Counted from the first letter of the stretch, positions 1 to 12,810 are shown. The stretch: DNA of 64,000 bases from Marsupella aquatica (GCA_973895155.1 OZ316898.1:15066001-15130000), one strand, 5' to 3'. The notes: generated by a model from the letters alone, not told the origin. Program-made: numbers and translations.

Positions 1-3000
1 TGCTATTTTGAAGTTACCATCGACTCTCCATACCTATTCCATGTAAAGAAAGATGGATTAGTCCAACAGAGGATTTCTCCTTAAAACTATAGTTCCAAGT
101 ATTTGTCACATCCCATGAAGTCAGCTGAATGATAAGTACTCTGTAGAATTGTCGTCCAGAAGTTACAACAAACCTCAACCTTTCCTTTGCTGTCCAGGAG
201 CAGAGGGGCCTCCTCGACAGTTGGAGCTCCTTTCAGAAGGCCTTTAACGTTCAAACCCTGCTGCTTCAAGAGTGCTACACAATCCCATAAAAATTCAATG
301 AGCTACAAGATATGCAGCAGATCAAGTCCATCTGAATTGGTCGGGTTTCGTTTTCCTAAACGGCTAGAATATGTCAAAAAAAGCTTGTTGTTGATTTATG
401 TTGTATGATATCATGCTAGCTTTGGATGTATAGCAGTCTACTCTAGCGAAAGGCCCAGTCCAAACTCAACACAATCAAATTCAATTTACAGAGGTAAATT
501 GCTAATACATCAAGCTGACAAGCTTCATTACTAGAACCGAATGAGACAATCCCTGTAGATACTCAGCCTGATTTATTAAAATATTATATGTTTGCACCTG
601 CAACCTTGCCGCGACCATCCTCAGTGAGAGAGGATTGTGTGACTGGCCATTTCTCAAACAAAGCTTTGAATTGTGGAGTCTCAAAGCCTTCAATAATTCG
701 TGTTACATGAGTGGACGAAGGTCGTTTCTGACTTGCTATCAGCTCCTGCAAGCGCCAGAAAAACTGTTGTCATCCTCCTATGTAGGATTTGGGCGTATGG
801 ACAAAGAATTCCACACTTCATAACTTGAGTATGCAGCCAATTGAACGTATTCTCGTAGTTACAAGGGGTAACCAGCCATCACAACTCACGCAGCTTAGCA
901 TGCCCAAATGAGTAGCGGAAAGCTTTGATCCGACAGTTGAAAATTAGGACTAAGAACCTGCTTTAGTGTTTTGCAAGGGAATGACGATGCAATGACCTCC
1001 AATTGATTTCCACCATCTCCTTATGTGCAAATCCACTAGAAGACTAACCAACACTTTGCTGATTACTTCGTCTAGACGTTTCCGTTGAAATTGATATAAG
1101 TGAGAACAATGCTGAAAAGGTAGAACGCTTGAAATCTCAATTACGATAATACATTTACAAAGGTAGTTAATTGACAGTGATAATCAAAGAAGGAATTTAG
1201 ACATGCCTCTGCTGAAAGTGTGGATGCTTTCCTGGAGTCAAGTGGGGTATCACGACCATTCCATATGTAAATCGCACTCCCGCAATCAAGCAAATAGTTG
1301 TTGTGCGTGTCCAGCAAATTTCTTGTCAAGGCGTTCACATTTTCAGCTTCCTTCAGTTTCCCTTCTACGACACTTCTAGGGGTCAATGAGCACCAAAATT
1401 AGTGACAAAGAAAGGACAAGTCAAAAGCATTCACGAAAGATAAAGATGTTGCCCTGTTCTTGGCAATGCATAGGTTACTCTCGAAACTTCTAGCTCGTGC
1501 TCACTTTGAGTCCTTCTTAGACAAGCGAGCACAATGGGACAAAAAGGACCTTCATATTCGACCATCATTAGATCTTGCAGGAAGATCACTGCAATGGATT
1601 ACCAAAAGAGTTTAGCGGCAGCACTCTGTGGCAGTGAACCACCCTCTCCAGTAGATTTCTTTCCTAGAGGAGCAAACCCTCCAAATAAGCCCCAGAATTC
1701 TCCAGCATCTGATTCAGCTCCAAGTTTGCCATCATCTGGAAAAATAAAAGCCCAGTTCATATCAGTACAATGTGAAACTACTTAGTCCAAACAATCTCCC
1801 CATCTTGAGAGCCTAACCTGCTAGTGAAACATCTTCACCTCCCTTTACCGCAGCAAGGATTCTACATCCACTTACCAACAATCACCACAGTGCATGTTCC
1901 ATTATGATCGGTGTCCTTCAGATGCTGCACCACCTCCAGCGCTTTTCCTCTTTCTTGTATATTAGAATTTGCCCCGTTGAACTGAAATATTTTGTCCTTT
2001 GTATCCAAAATAAATACGTCATCATGATTCAACGACTGCCTAGCAAATGGCACCTGGATACAATTATCTCGCATCAGATCCAGCCATGCTCAGGGGGACA
2101 GAAGATCCACAACAGTGCTCACCCTACAGTTGGGGCAATGTTGACTTTTGAAATATCACAGGACGATTCTACTCGATAATATTTAAAAAGAGAGAATCAA
2201 CATTAGCTACGAAACGAATCACTCTCACTACACCAGAAGGTCTCCAATAAAAAGTTTAGAACAATAAAAACCAAAAAACAAAAGAAAACAAAAAATGATA
2301 ATACTCAGCAATAAGAGAGCTCTTTGCATGAGCTCGTCTACCACGTGTTCAAGGTCGAGATGAAGGTAATACTTGCCTGTGTTACTCGTGCCAATCGTGC
2401 CCCTCTGCACATGAATAGACGTGTCTCGTAAGACTCTGCTTCAACCTTTTTGAAACCTGATTTAACTCCTCCTTCGAGAGGAACAACACAGGGCTTGAAA
2501 TAAGACAAAAACAGATCTGTTTCAGATCCTTGAGACTCCCTGTACTGCACAGCTCGACCTCCCAAAGCTGCATCAAGCTCCACAGTCTTGATAGCTGCAG
2601 CACCTGCCTCATCCTACAATGTCATTACAACGGAGATCAACAATGCAGGATCAACAGCGAGAATTATCACCGGCCCGGTGTTGACGTACTCTACTGCTAT
2701 GGCAAACCATTAACACAGCTCAGCTCTCGTCTAGCTTTTCCCGTCTTAAGCATATTTTCTCTTCAATTTTAATGGAGCACGACTTTTGCGAAAGCCCCAT
2801 ATGTCCAGTCGTTTTTAATTGGGCGGCGCGGCAAGGAGGCTTTGCCACATTCAGACTCATCCAGAATGGTCGCCACCCTCGTGAAACTTTTTCAACTCTA
2901 CAACTTACTTCATGCGTACCCCTCCCACTACAGCAATCCTGAAACAATATAATTTTGTACAAGAAGAGTGATGAACCCCTAATGTTTAACACTTGCACGT

Positions 3001-4114
3001 CCCCACCGAAGATGTGCAAAACAAACTACAACGTGACCTACCTGGCTGGTGTCTTTCCCCAGCCAAAAGTGCACATCGTAATGAAACGCTCCACTTTTCA
3101 AAGCTGTCGTCTGAAATGACAGACCTAAGATGTTAGTGATTCATAAGATACCCTCAGTACAACAAAGGGGGAAAGACACAACAATGTTGAAGTTAATGTA
3201 CAAGGATTAGCCTGCCTCTTCAAAGGAAAAAAGCAGCATAAATTTTTCACGAAATTAATTTACTAGACGATTTGTCCTACGGTAATACTGTGAGATCTTC
3301 CCAGACACCCTATGTGATTTAGCCAAGATACGTACAAGTCCTGAAAGCAACGGAAAGGGAAGATGCATATCCCAATGTCACGAATAACAAAACCGAAAAC
3401 TCGTTTGCAAAATATTGCTATAAGCGTCTTGATCGAGTACCTAGTTCCACAAATAGAAAATGGACGGTAGAGTGGATATCAAATCTCAGATAATTAAGTG
3501 AAACCCTCAATTCAAAGAGCTTGTTAAAAATATTCTCACCCGCAAAACAATGTAGGAATCTCCTGAGTAAAACTTCCCATGCTCTGACTTGGGCAGCAGC
3601 ACCGGGGAAAAATTCTCAATCCGCCAAATTTCCGTTCCTCTTCAATGTCAGTCAAGGATACAGAGTACTCTATTTAAATAGAATGGTTCCAACCAGAGAA
3701 AGACAACGGCCTTGGACCATGTTTTTATCGAACTTTTGTAGGATGTTAGGTTTGTAATTTGTTAAGGTCGTAGCTAATGTCGCAAATGTAGACCTTAAAA
3801 AGATGTCACTTCGTCTTCGAATGCGCTTAGGACAATCGCAACGACGTAATCTCTGGCCAGACGACGCTGGTTTCGAGAAAACAGTTTCCATAACAAGAGC
3901 CTATGCCCTCATAAACATAAATTGCAAAACGAAGTCATGCGGATCGAGAGGCCATCGTTTAAGGGATGATTCATACTTTCATTCGAGTTCGAGCTTGAGA
4001 ATGAAAAGCAAAAATGAACCGCATCCTAAGCGTTGATCAAAGTTGTTGTAAAGGATACGGTTTTCCACCCACGCCTTGAAATGCTACATCCACATTTTTC
4101 ATAGACACCGCCAT
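1..4114 (-). CDS. Villin (gelsolin-family actin-binding protein), first ten coding exons; 3' part lies beyond the left edge
   Basis: Villins bundle, cap and sever actin filaments in the cytoplasm. I assembled ten exons by reading the minus strand: 4114-4059, 3639-3540, 3110-3042, 2613-2377, 2053-1876, 1735-1603, 1372-1207, 745-598, 274-174 and 33-1. All phases fit, giving 407 codons in the window. The start is the ATG at 4114 ([19 protein letters not shown]), the usual villin N terminus. Recognisable blocks follow: [12 protein letters not shown] and [10 protein letters not shown] (gelsolin repeat 1), TTALKSG and [40 protein letters not shown] and [16 protein letters not shown] (repeat 2), then [14 protein letters not shown] and [17 protein letters not shown] (repeat 3). 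Family members are about 900-980 aa with a C-terminal headpiece, so more than half is missing here. Introns after exons 4 and 7 use GC donors (CAG|GCAAGT and GAG|GCATGT). No disabling change was seen, so I take it as a working host gene. Confidence 0.93.
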
Positions 4115-5990
4115 GGGCGGGGCCCACAACTTTATGCTCTTGACCGGCTCGTTCTGAAGGGCCCTGAAAACAGAGGGGGTTAATTACTGAGAAAGCGATT
4201 TCTGCGAAACTATCACTGAATTGATAATTCACATTCCCAAAACTATCTAGTCGTTTCCCCTCGATGTAAATGGAATAGGGCTTACGAACGCTTCAACAAA
4301 ACGAACGAAATCCAGGTTCAGTCGATCCAGCGAGCAACGTGTTATGTTTAAATTAGTCCGTGTGTTCTCCTCAAAGACTCCAAGATAGCAACAGGGCACC
4401 AGCGTGTCGGCGCAAGAAAGTGGACAGTCCCTGCGCTCTATGCTCTGGGCTCTGCTTTCGTGTGGTTTCCCAAGACTGCAAATCTTATGCCAATGCCGCA
4501 TTCAAACTTTTTCAATTATTCAACATTTTCCAAGAATCGGTTAGGGCCACCTGCTGAATCGAGGGCCACAGTTGATGCACCATCTTCAGGTCAAGGCCAT
4601 GCGCATCAACCAACAATATATAGAAAATCGCCGACATATTTCAAGTTAGTGCTCCAGATCGAATCCTAACAGCATTTCGTGATCGCAGGATACAGCTGGG
4701 GTAGCAGCGAGCATGCCCTCTGTGGATGCCCTCTGTGTGAGTCGCGAGGAAGAATATTGCTGCTAGCTCAAATATCGAATCGCAACATTAATCTAATAAA
4801 ATTGGTCCTCCTCGCTGGGAAAGCCGCAACAGACTTGGGAGACTAAACGCCCCGAAAATCTTCAATAAAAGGCGGAAACTACTTGCTCCTCATCCAATTC
4901 AAAGAACAAGTTATCCTACACTCAATCTCGTCCGTCTAAGTGATCGGATAACGAAAGATATTCCTCGAGCGCAAAACAGGGGTCGTCGATACATTCGGTG
5001 CTAAATGCATAGCGCAGGAAGAGATGTTCACTGAACAACTCGCCCAAACGTTTGTATTCACGTGCAATGAGGTGTCAAATCATTCTCCCGCGGCAAGAAT
5101 CCATCATTTTAATTCGGATCTTGAAAATAGGAGCCCCTTGGAGACCGTATTCCGTCCGAAAGATTGGAAACAAGATACATTAACTCTCAGTGGACTTTCC
5201 CAGAGAAGCAAACAAGCAAACTAATATGGCAGCAAAGGTGAACTTCGTTCTTCAAAGACCACCGATCCAAATAAATTGTGTCCCACAAGATTGTGAGAAA
5301 CAAATTCGATTACATTGTTGACAGATCCGACAGCCGCAATTGAGAGAGCAGAATTTCACATTCTTCAAATAAAATTCAAATGCAGAGATCCAATTCAGAC
5401 AAATCTGTTAAAATGAGGACGCAGGTTGCGGAACACAGGAACAAAAATACTTACAGGATTCAAAACTTCCCCATCGAAAGCCAATCTTCAATCCGAGCCG
5501 CGACGCTACTCGATCAGATCATGCGAACTAGAAGAATTCTCGCTTATCGGTTCCATTCTTCAAGTCTTATGGCAATCCCACGCCAATCTCACGAATCTTT
5601 GTGTGCAATGGATTTGTGTGTTAGGATTCTGTCCCCTCCGACAATTCAGGGCGGCGTCAGCCAACGGGTTCACCCTGAGAAAAAGCAAGCGCGATGATCG
5701 CTGATCAGCCAGGTCGATGGGACGGATCGCTTGCTTGCTTGGACGTTCTGAAGGGTAACAACCAAACGGAGACTAGACTCCAGAGGAGCAGGCCCTGCTT
5801 CAGCTCTGGCAATGCTGCTAAACTTGCATTGCGAGCGATGGCAACTCGGAGGTTGGAATAATGCCGTGTCTCGTGCTCTAGACGAAGAAGAGGAGGGCGG
5901 AAAGGGAACCTGGCTGTTCTTACCACGGTAATAAACTAGGGCCACTGTCGTCTACAGTAATATTACTTTTACCCGTGCGCTTGACGTGGC
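4115..5990 (-). promoter_or_regulatory. 5' leader and presumed upstream region of villin
   Basis: No protein-coding exon is recognisable here. A good splice acceptor (TTTTCAG on the minus strand, ending at 4164) lies 49 bases before the villin ATG. This suggests that the start codon sits in the second exon and that a non-coding first exon lies farther upstream, as in many plant villin genes. I could not fix its donor or the transcription start. The rest is unique-looking AT-rich sequence with several short chance open frames on both strands. The promoter call is inference from position only. Confidence 0.35.
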
Positions 5991-6115
5991 GCCGCGCGCC
6001 TCTCTTGTATAAGGGAGTCGTGTCTCGAGAACGGTTCTTCGTTTTATGCTGATACGGTAGCTCTGTATTGTACGCTGTACAGCAGGGTAAGGTCAGTAAC
6101 TTATATTAGGCCAGG

Positions 6116-6207
6116 TGACAGTGTAAAGGACATATACTAGACTGCCAAAGAACAAAATGTCCACTTGACACTGTAAAGTGTATATTAGACTGCCAAAGGA
6201 TAAAATG
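6116..6207. repeat. Imperfect tandem duplication, period about 50 bp
   Basis: Two adjacent units, 6116-6160 and 6166-6207, share TGACA-TGTAAAG, then TATA-TAGACTGCCAAAG and A-AAAATG. They differ by a few substitutions and a short length change. No gene is associated. Confidence 0.7.
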
Positions 6208-6790
6208 CAAGTCTGGAGAAGGGATCCCAGATAGGAGACACAGTGAAGTGAAGGAAAACATGGGGAAAACCACAGGAAGACCTAAGAGCCAAATAAACCC
6301 AAGAGCCACAAGCAATTGCAAGGGCACTCAAGTTTTACTAAGTAGCAAACTGAAAGCGCCCAAATAAATAGCATAGAAGAGTCACAAAGAATAGTTTGTC
6401 TAACCAACTACCAACAACCACAACCATACAAAATATATTGAATGTTTGAACCCTTTGCAATGTAATAGACACTGATTGTCTAAATAAGACAATGAATACT
6501 AAAGAACAAGTAGATGGATTCTCCCAAGGAATTTGAGTTGTGTTCCGGGTTGTGTTTAATCTGATTTCTTGGTCATGTGGCATCTTGAGCCGTGACACTA
6601 ACAGTTTTGTTCAGTTTTGTTTGTCATTTGCTTCATTGTTCATGGTCTTTAGTTTGATCTTCACTTACACTCTGTTTGGTTTCTCAGTGGCTCAGTTAGT
6701 TTCTGTTTTGTTTCAAAGGAGACTGTAAACAGCAAAGAGACCCAAGTAAAGGAATTAAGCTAAGTAGTAACATCTGGACTGTAGATAGTC

Positions 6791-6837
6791 TGGGCAAGCT
6801 TATTGATGGGAGGAGGGCAAATAGCCTTAAGCCACCA
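6791..6837. repeat. Copy 1 of a 47-bp direct repeat (copy 2 at 8102-8148)
   Basis: Both copies read TGGGCAAGCTTA, then TGGGAGGAGGGCAA and TAGCCTTAAGCCACCA, with only a few differences. They lie about 1.3 kb apart and bracket the Copia remnant at 6894-7601 and following AT-rich sequence. They may be the ends of an older unit, or two copies of one small repeat. Confidence 0.6.
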
Positions 6838-6893
6838 TATAGCATGCTCATCGTGGAACATGCTATTTTTTTGTCTTGTAGTGACTTGAAATA

Positions 6894-7601
6894 TGTTGAG
6901 TATTATTCTTAGTCTTGTGACTCTAGAGCTAATCGCAGTTAGGCTAACTCAGGTTAGGATTTAGCTTAGGTTAGCAATGATGCATGTTGTATATAACCAG
7001 GGTTGATGCCAGCCCCTAGTGAAACTTCAGTTCATTGTTAGAGTAGAGCAAGAGAGAAATAAATGTCTCTTGCTTTCCCGTGGACGTTGTCTCAATCATG
7101 AGGTGAACCACGTACTCACTGTGTTGACTACTTTGTATGGTGTTTACATGTGCATGGTGTCTCGGGATAAGGATTATCCCCAACAAGTGGTATCAGAGCA
7201 TGTTTGGGAGGTGACACTATGGTTACAAGATTTTCTTGTGTAGTTGATGGTTTGAAGATCCTGAAAGTTTTCATCACATGAAACTTGTTGGTGGTGGGCT
7301 CATCGGATAGATCATTGAGCGGGCTTTCTAACGGCAATTAGAAATCATAGATTGGATTTGTGAGTGAAGAATAATCGCAGAAAATGTTTGTATGTGGAGT
7401 TTCATGTTCGACGGTTTCTTGGGGGAAGAGACCAGAGTTCATTTTTTGCAATGGTGTGAGCTTTGCGGTGTGCGAGGCATTGCATGTTATAGCTCAGGTT
7501 GTAGGTTGAAGCGAGCTGGTCGTTTCGGTACCTGGCTTGCTACCGAGTGTTTACCGAGTGTGACGCAATGAGTGAAAGAGGGATAAGGATTATCCCCAAC
7601 A
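6894..7601 (+). mobile_element. Deletion-derived Copia LTR retrotransposon remnant: one LTR, primer-binding site, leader, and the last bases of the second LTR
   Basis: The sequence starts with an LTR (6894-7185, TGTTGAG to CCAACA) related to the 345-bp LTRs of the Copia element at 37.3-53.3 kb. Both open with the block CTTAGTCTTGTGACTC. It is followed two bases later by the initiator Met-tRNA primer-binding site TGGTATCAGAGC (7188-7199), then about 380 bp of leader that also matches the larger element (for example the blocks TTGAAGCGAGCTGGTCGTTT and GAGACCAGAG). The leader joins directly to a repeat of the last 22 bases of the LTR (7580-7601). The outer flanks carry a perfect 5-bp target duplication, AAATA, at 6889-6893 and 7602-7606. 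So the whole interior and nearly all of the second LTR were lost in one deletion after insertion. No coding region remains. Confidence 0.88.
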
Positions 7602-7606
7602 AAATA

Positions 7607-8642
7607 TGAAAGCATAATTAGTAGCATAAAATAATGTAATAAAAGTGTCTGCCAAGAAAAGCACATTGACCAATGAAAAGTACAGTCAAGTTTTATGACA
7701 CTCTACAATTTGTGCACTTGATTCAATGTGCCTTATGAATGACACTCATTTCAAATAAAAACCATAAACTTAGGACACAAAGACATGAGGGAAACTTAAG
7801 ACACTATGTGTTCATGTTATTCATAATCATTTCTTTCTATGAAAATACTTTGTTCAAGTGGTGGAGCCGTTGGTTTTTTTCTCTATGACATCACAAACAT
7901 TAAAAGTTATAAGGGGGCTGTCAAAATAAGTTCAAAATACTCTACAATACCTAAAATTAAAGGGGTCTAAAAATTAATTAAAAATGAATATGATACAAAG
8001 GCTGCCCCTTGATAAGGCACATTGAAATAAAAATACATGACACAAAAATTTGAATAAGACAAAATTTGAAAGGTGGATTCACCATATAGCAGCTTCAAAT
8101 ATGGGCAAGCTTACTAGTGGGAGGAGGGCAAGTAGCCTTAAGCCACCACTATCCCACAAGTTGTGGGAAGACGACATAGACAATTTTAGCTAAGTTTTTT
8201 TATTGTATAACTTACTACTAGCAAAAGCTCATTTGTTATTATAATAATTAATTTAGCTGATATATTCATTTAAAAAAGGAAAATCATAGTATGTGTCTCA
8301 CTTGGGTTCAAATCTCGTTCCAAAGATTTTGTGGTACCCTACACGAAGAAGACTTCATATAACACGATCTGACTAGCAGAATTGGTTAACAATTGCGTTA
8401 AACCACACTTGCCACTACAAGAGGCAACCCATAGCCTCTCATTATACAAAGGAGAGAACAGAGTTTCAGTTTTGCAGACGCCGCACATGAGTATAGGAGA
8501 GGTTGCGCGGGCAGCATTCTCTTTGGGCAGCCCGGCTACATAGTCAGGATTGCCAGGCCGACTTATCGGGTCAGCAAATTTTAACGCATGTTTATAAATA
8601 ATTGCTACCATCATTTTGGGCATGACGTTGGGTTGCCCCATT
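7607..8642. other. AT-rich stretch without a recognisable gene
   Basis: This stretch contains the second copy of the 47-bp direct repeat (8102-8148) and, near 8300, a short tRNA T-arm-like string (GGTTCAAATCTCG). A minus-strand open frame of 100 codons (8339-8641) matches nothing I know and overlaps SINE-like sequence, so I do not call it a gene. Confidence 0.5.
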
Positions 8643-8701
8643 GGTCATGTCACTCGCTGTGAATGAGGAGGTTGTGAGATCAAACCTCATCTCTTTTGAC
8701 C
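8643..8701 (+). repeat. tRNA-like head of a possible SINE
   Basis: The first and last five bases (GGTCA and TGACC) are complementary, as in an acceptor stem. Inside is a T-arm/B-box-like segment (GAGATCAAACCTC). Downstream GC-rich sequence could be the SINE body. A related but diverged head (TATGTCACACTC, then GGAGG and GGGATCAAACC) occurs near 10331-10372. I saw no poly-A tail or target duplication, so the SINE call is tentative. Confidence 0.35.
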
Positions 8702-9078
8702 CTACACTTGGCGAGCACCTCGGCCAAGAAGGGGGATGGGCTTGGAATCCCCGGCCGACGAAAGGTAGGTTGGGGATTGCAAGTCATACACTGATACATG
8801 GCAAGGGAAGGGCCAAGGCTATTCTAAGAGGATGGATGAGCTTACGGCCGCGCCACTCAAAAGGGCAGCATGACAGCACTAGCATTAGGGACACCAACCA
8901 ACCAGGGACTACTATCCATCTAATTTGTGTTGAAATACTATTTCACTCATATGTATGTGTGAACAGCCTGAACGGTGTCACGATACTTTAATTATTCATG
9001 ATGAAATCACTATCACTAAGTATATAGGTTAGGTTTATATTTTACTATGGGATAACTAAATAATTTGACTATTACTTA

Positions 9079-9430
9079 TGTACATGCAAGGTAAACAACT
9101 ATGCAAATCACAAGATGCATGCACAAATTATTTAGATGCATGTGTAAATTATTTTATTGCATGTACTAGTTTTATGTGTGCATGCAAGGTGAGCAAATGT
9201 GTAAGCCACGAGGTGCATGCACAAATTATTTTAGATGCATGCAAATTATTTTATTTGCTTGCATTAGTTATTTTATGTGCATGCAAGGTGAACAAATGTG
9301 CAAGCCACAAGGTGCATGCATAAATTATTTTATTTGCATACATTAGTTATTTTATGTGCATGCAAGGTGAACAAATATGCAAGCCACAAGGTGCATGATT
9401 GGAAAATTTGTTTTAGGTGCATGCATCATT
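9079..9430. repeat. Tandem repeat array rich in TGCATG
   Basis: About four decayed units are marked by CATGCAAGGT at 9083, 9181, 9280 and 9358 (spacing 98, 99 and 78 bp). Each holds CAAATRTGCAAGCCACRAGGTGCATG-like text and an AAATTATTTTA block. An open frame passes through the units only because their period keeps frame for part of the array. Confidence 0.75.
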
Positions 9431-9660
9431 TGTTTTGATTGCAATAGTACTAGCACACATTCCTACGTTGGATGTGTGTCACTTGGCTTTCATCCAAGCG
9501 TTTGGGCGTAATCCATGCCCTCTTGGATTCAGTATAAATCAAATGGTGAGGGACACTTTCTTCTCATTCTCACGTTTTGATAATTTCTGCGTCGAAGCGA
9601 TTTTTTTTATCTATTATCTTTCTCTTCTATTGTTTGCCTTAAAATGTACATAGTACTAGA

Positions 9661-9780
9661 GCATCCTTTGGCCCGGATAGCAAAGGAATGAGTGGTTGAC
9701 TTGCAGATGGGACCTTAAGAAATAAGGTCTCTTTAAAAACTTAGAGGTAGGGCATCCTTTGGCCCGAGTAGCAAAGAAAT
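9661..9780. repeat. Pair of 29-bp direct repeats
   Basis: GCATCCTTTGGCCCGGATAG at 9661 recurs as GCATCCTTTGGCCCGAGTAG at 9752, each followed by CAAAG and AAT. They are 91 bp apart and no gene is associated. Confidence 0.6.
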
Positions 9781-9789
9781 AAGATAGCC

Positions 9790-12590
9790 ATTATGAATCT
9801 AAAAGGGATAGATGTCCTTAATCTTCCCCTTCATAACCCGTTTTTTGTTAGAGTCCATCTTTTAGACAAGTCATCCATGAGACAATATTTAATCTATCAT
9901 TTTGGAGTTTAATTTGTAGCTGCTGTTATGAATTCTAACGAGCCAATAGTATAGTCAGTAGTGTCTTACCGAGAGGAATGGAAGTGTATTACTTTTATCC
10001 TCTATTGAAGTCATGGATCTAAATAGGAGTCCAAATGACATTCTTGTTTCATATATTTTCTCTTGGAGATATTATGATCATATGTCATAGAAAGAGTAGT
10101 TTGTGAGAAGTGTTAATCCGTATGTATGGTGAAATAAGATTTAATAGTATATTAGTTTCATCTGAACCTTTCTTAATACTCACTATCCTACTTACTAGAG
10201 TTATCATTTTGGTTTTAGTGTAAAACTTATGGGCATGCAAGGTTAACTTCATAAGAGCCAATATCTCCACCAACATGCTCTTACCAGAAAACACAGTCAC
10301 TCGGACAATGGCTTCACTGGCTATGTCACACTCTTGCACCTAGGAGGCTCTGGGATCAAACCTTGTCGGCGCCGTAGAACATGCGCAGGGCAGTTTTTTT
10401 ATGATTGTGGCTCACCAAAGCTGCATGAAGGACGATTGAGGCACATTATCGCAGCTCCAAAGGAAGAGGAAGACAAGGATAAAAAGATGGGCGCATTGTT
10501 GTAGCCCCAAAGGAAAAATAGCGGAGGGTATGTGGGAACACGGAGGAAGACCTTCCATCGATATTTGCTGTTTTTTCCCATTTTTTTATGAAAAATACTT
10601 CCTGTCGAGAGTCAACGTCCAGCCCAAAGGACTCCTTGGGAGTGCAACTCACTGGAAAACGTGAGGTGACGAGTTCAAATTGTGGACTATATTTTTTTGG
10701 GTGGGTGAGATTGTGAGAGGGAGTCAAAAGGAACAATACGAGATCCAGAAGAGTCGTCAACAATGGAGGTGTAGAGTCAAGGAAGGCGCAAGAGAACGTC
10801 CTTTTCACTGTATAATAACCCTTTTCACACTCGTAAGATAGAGGCTAGAGGAGTAGCAGAAGCTCTCGCCAATTTTATTCTTTTGAAATAATATGTGCAC
10901 ACTCGTTAGTAAGGAAGGGACAATATGTTTCTTTTTGAAAAAATATTTGCACACTCATTTGTTAGGAGGAGGGGAATAGCTATGGTTTTTAACAATCTGT
11001 TTTATTTAGAACTAATGTGTTTTGGGTATGTGAGGTGTCGTATGCTAATAAAAGCAAATATCATCAAATATATGCTAGAAACTCGGTGTTCGTTCCCTTG
11101 GAAGAACAAGAATGGGATGAAAAGATATTTTAAAGTGTTTTGAGTGGTTTAGAGATGGTACTCAACATCTATAAGAAAAATAGGATCTTAAACAAAACAC
11201 AAGCAATTAACAAAATATGAACAAAAGTGGCATTTGCTGAATAATAGAATCTTAGAGCTTTTAGAGGTAGAGTTTAGCAATATTTAGCTTCGTCACCATG
11301 TCTTAAGAAAGAGCTATGGCATTATGTGAGACGTTGATAAGTCAAACATACCCTTGCTATAACTGCTCTCTAGGTTTCTATCATAAATCTACATGTAAGA
11401 AATGTCTATGCTCACAAAACCCAAGATAAGTTTTGGATTGTGTGTATAGTAGTGTGTCATTAAAATCCCGACAACATGTTTCCTTCTTCAAAGATGCGCA
11501 ATTCCAAAGGAAAACTAATGCACATTCAGTATACTTGTCACCTGCTTATCATATGATTTACACGATAAATATGTATTTCTTCCTACTGAAATTGTTTGTT
11601 ATCGTATGATGGGAACGTGGAGGGACGCTATTCGGATTCTATTGCATGTAGGATGAGTATGTTTGATTCCGCTCCCAAAAGTGTGATTTTTGATCAAGTC
11701 TATTGACTAGCCTCTCTGCTTTTGATCAAGTCCCATGGATTACACCACACACGCTCCTGCTGGTCGCTGGTGGAGTGCTATCACCACCCCCCTACTCACA
11801 TGGTTGACCAATCCGTGCAAGGATTCCTTAGACACTTCTTGGGGAAAGAACACAATCATGACACATAAAAGATAACGCTACACCAAAACTTCAGGAATCA
11901 ACCCAAATTCATATCTTTCGGTAAGAAATCGTAAAATATTGCAAGGACAACCTGGCCTCCTGCCGTCTGCCCAACTCTTGCCTCACTGGGGCAAGTGCTA
12001 CACCTCTACCTCACTACTCTGGCTTGATTCCCTCTCCTGGCTATGAGATAACTTCCCTAAACCAACACTAGAATGAGTTCCCCCCCCTTAGCTCACTACG
12101 GGGCTCCCCTTAAATACTGAAAAAAAACACCAAAGCAACCCTCGTGGGGTCACAACGATGGCGGCTACCCTAGTGGCACCGCTAAAACCTTTCACAAGGA
12201 AATCCCTAACCTAAAACATGCGGCACACACATGCTTCTAAAACCCTAATCTAACTACGGGATCGATGGTGCCTTCGACGGTGCCAAACAACAATCCGGAA
12301 TCCGTAGTCTTGGGGAAGTGAGGAGGCCCTCCCATGGTTGAAACTTCAAATATTTCAAACTACTCCCCTTAGGGGAGCCCTGGACAGCCCTGCTTCTCCT
12401 GATCACGGATCCGTAAACGACACTCAAAACGGATCCCGAACAGTCGAGATATGATCGTTTAAGTTTTTACAAGACACCGTTCCCTTCTGTTTCGTCCGTA
12501 CAACATTAGGGGCCCTGGCTTTGACATAGATCACAGTCTCCATAGGTGCTGCTACTTCCTCCTCCCCTTGGAAAGCCGGGACCTCCTGCA
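9790..12590. other. 2.8 kb without a recognisable gene
   Basis: This stretch is AT-rich, with some GC-richer parts at 10.35-10.8 kb and 11.9-12.4 kb. It holds a second tRNA-like T-arm motif near 10350 (GGGATCAAACC) and another near 10668 (GAGTTCAAAT). A 120-codon open frame on the minus strand (10446-10808) lacks any family resemblance and is unlikely to be real. I see no transposase, RT or host exon. Confidence 0.5.
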
Positions 12591-12606
12591 GTACGGACGT
12601 CCGTAC
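12591..12606. repeat. Perfect 16-nt palindrome GTACGGACGTCCGTAC
   Basis: The two halves are exact inverted copies. The same GTCCGTAC/GTACGGAC half-sites recur as palindromes inside both copies of the foldback element at 24.6-25.1 kb and 39.2-39.7 kb. This may therefore be a remnant of a related element. Confidence 0.8.
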
Positions 12607-12810
12607 GGCCTCCAAACTCTCATATTCTTAAAAAATCGTGATCCATTGTATCTCCTCCATCTTAGCTCTGTTTTGGCCGTGTGACACGTCGTTGGATTAA
12701 GCTCGACAAGCTCTTTCCAACAAGCCTGTAAACTCCTAATTTTGAGATGGTCAAAAATCTGATATTCGTACAACCAAGGTACACACATTGAAAGGAAACA
12801 CAACAGGGAA

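Noticed and set aside
5380-5945. Open frames of 90-105 codons on both strands upstream of villin
   Set aside because: No family resemblance or splice context. More likely leader or intron sequence of villin.
8339-8641. 100-codon minus-strand frame
   Set aside because: It overlaps repeat-like sequence and shows no recognised motif.
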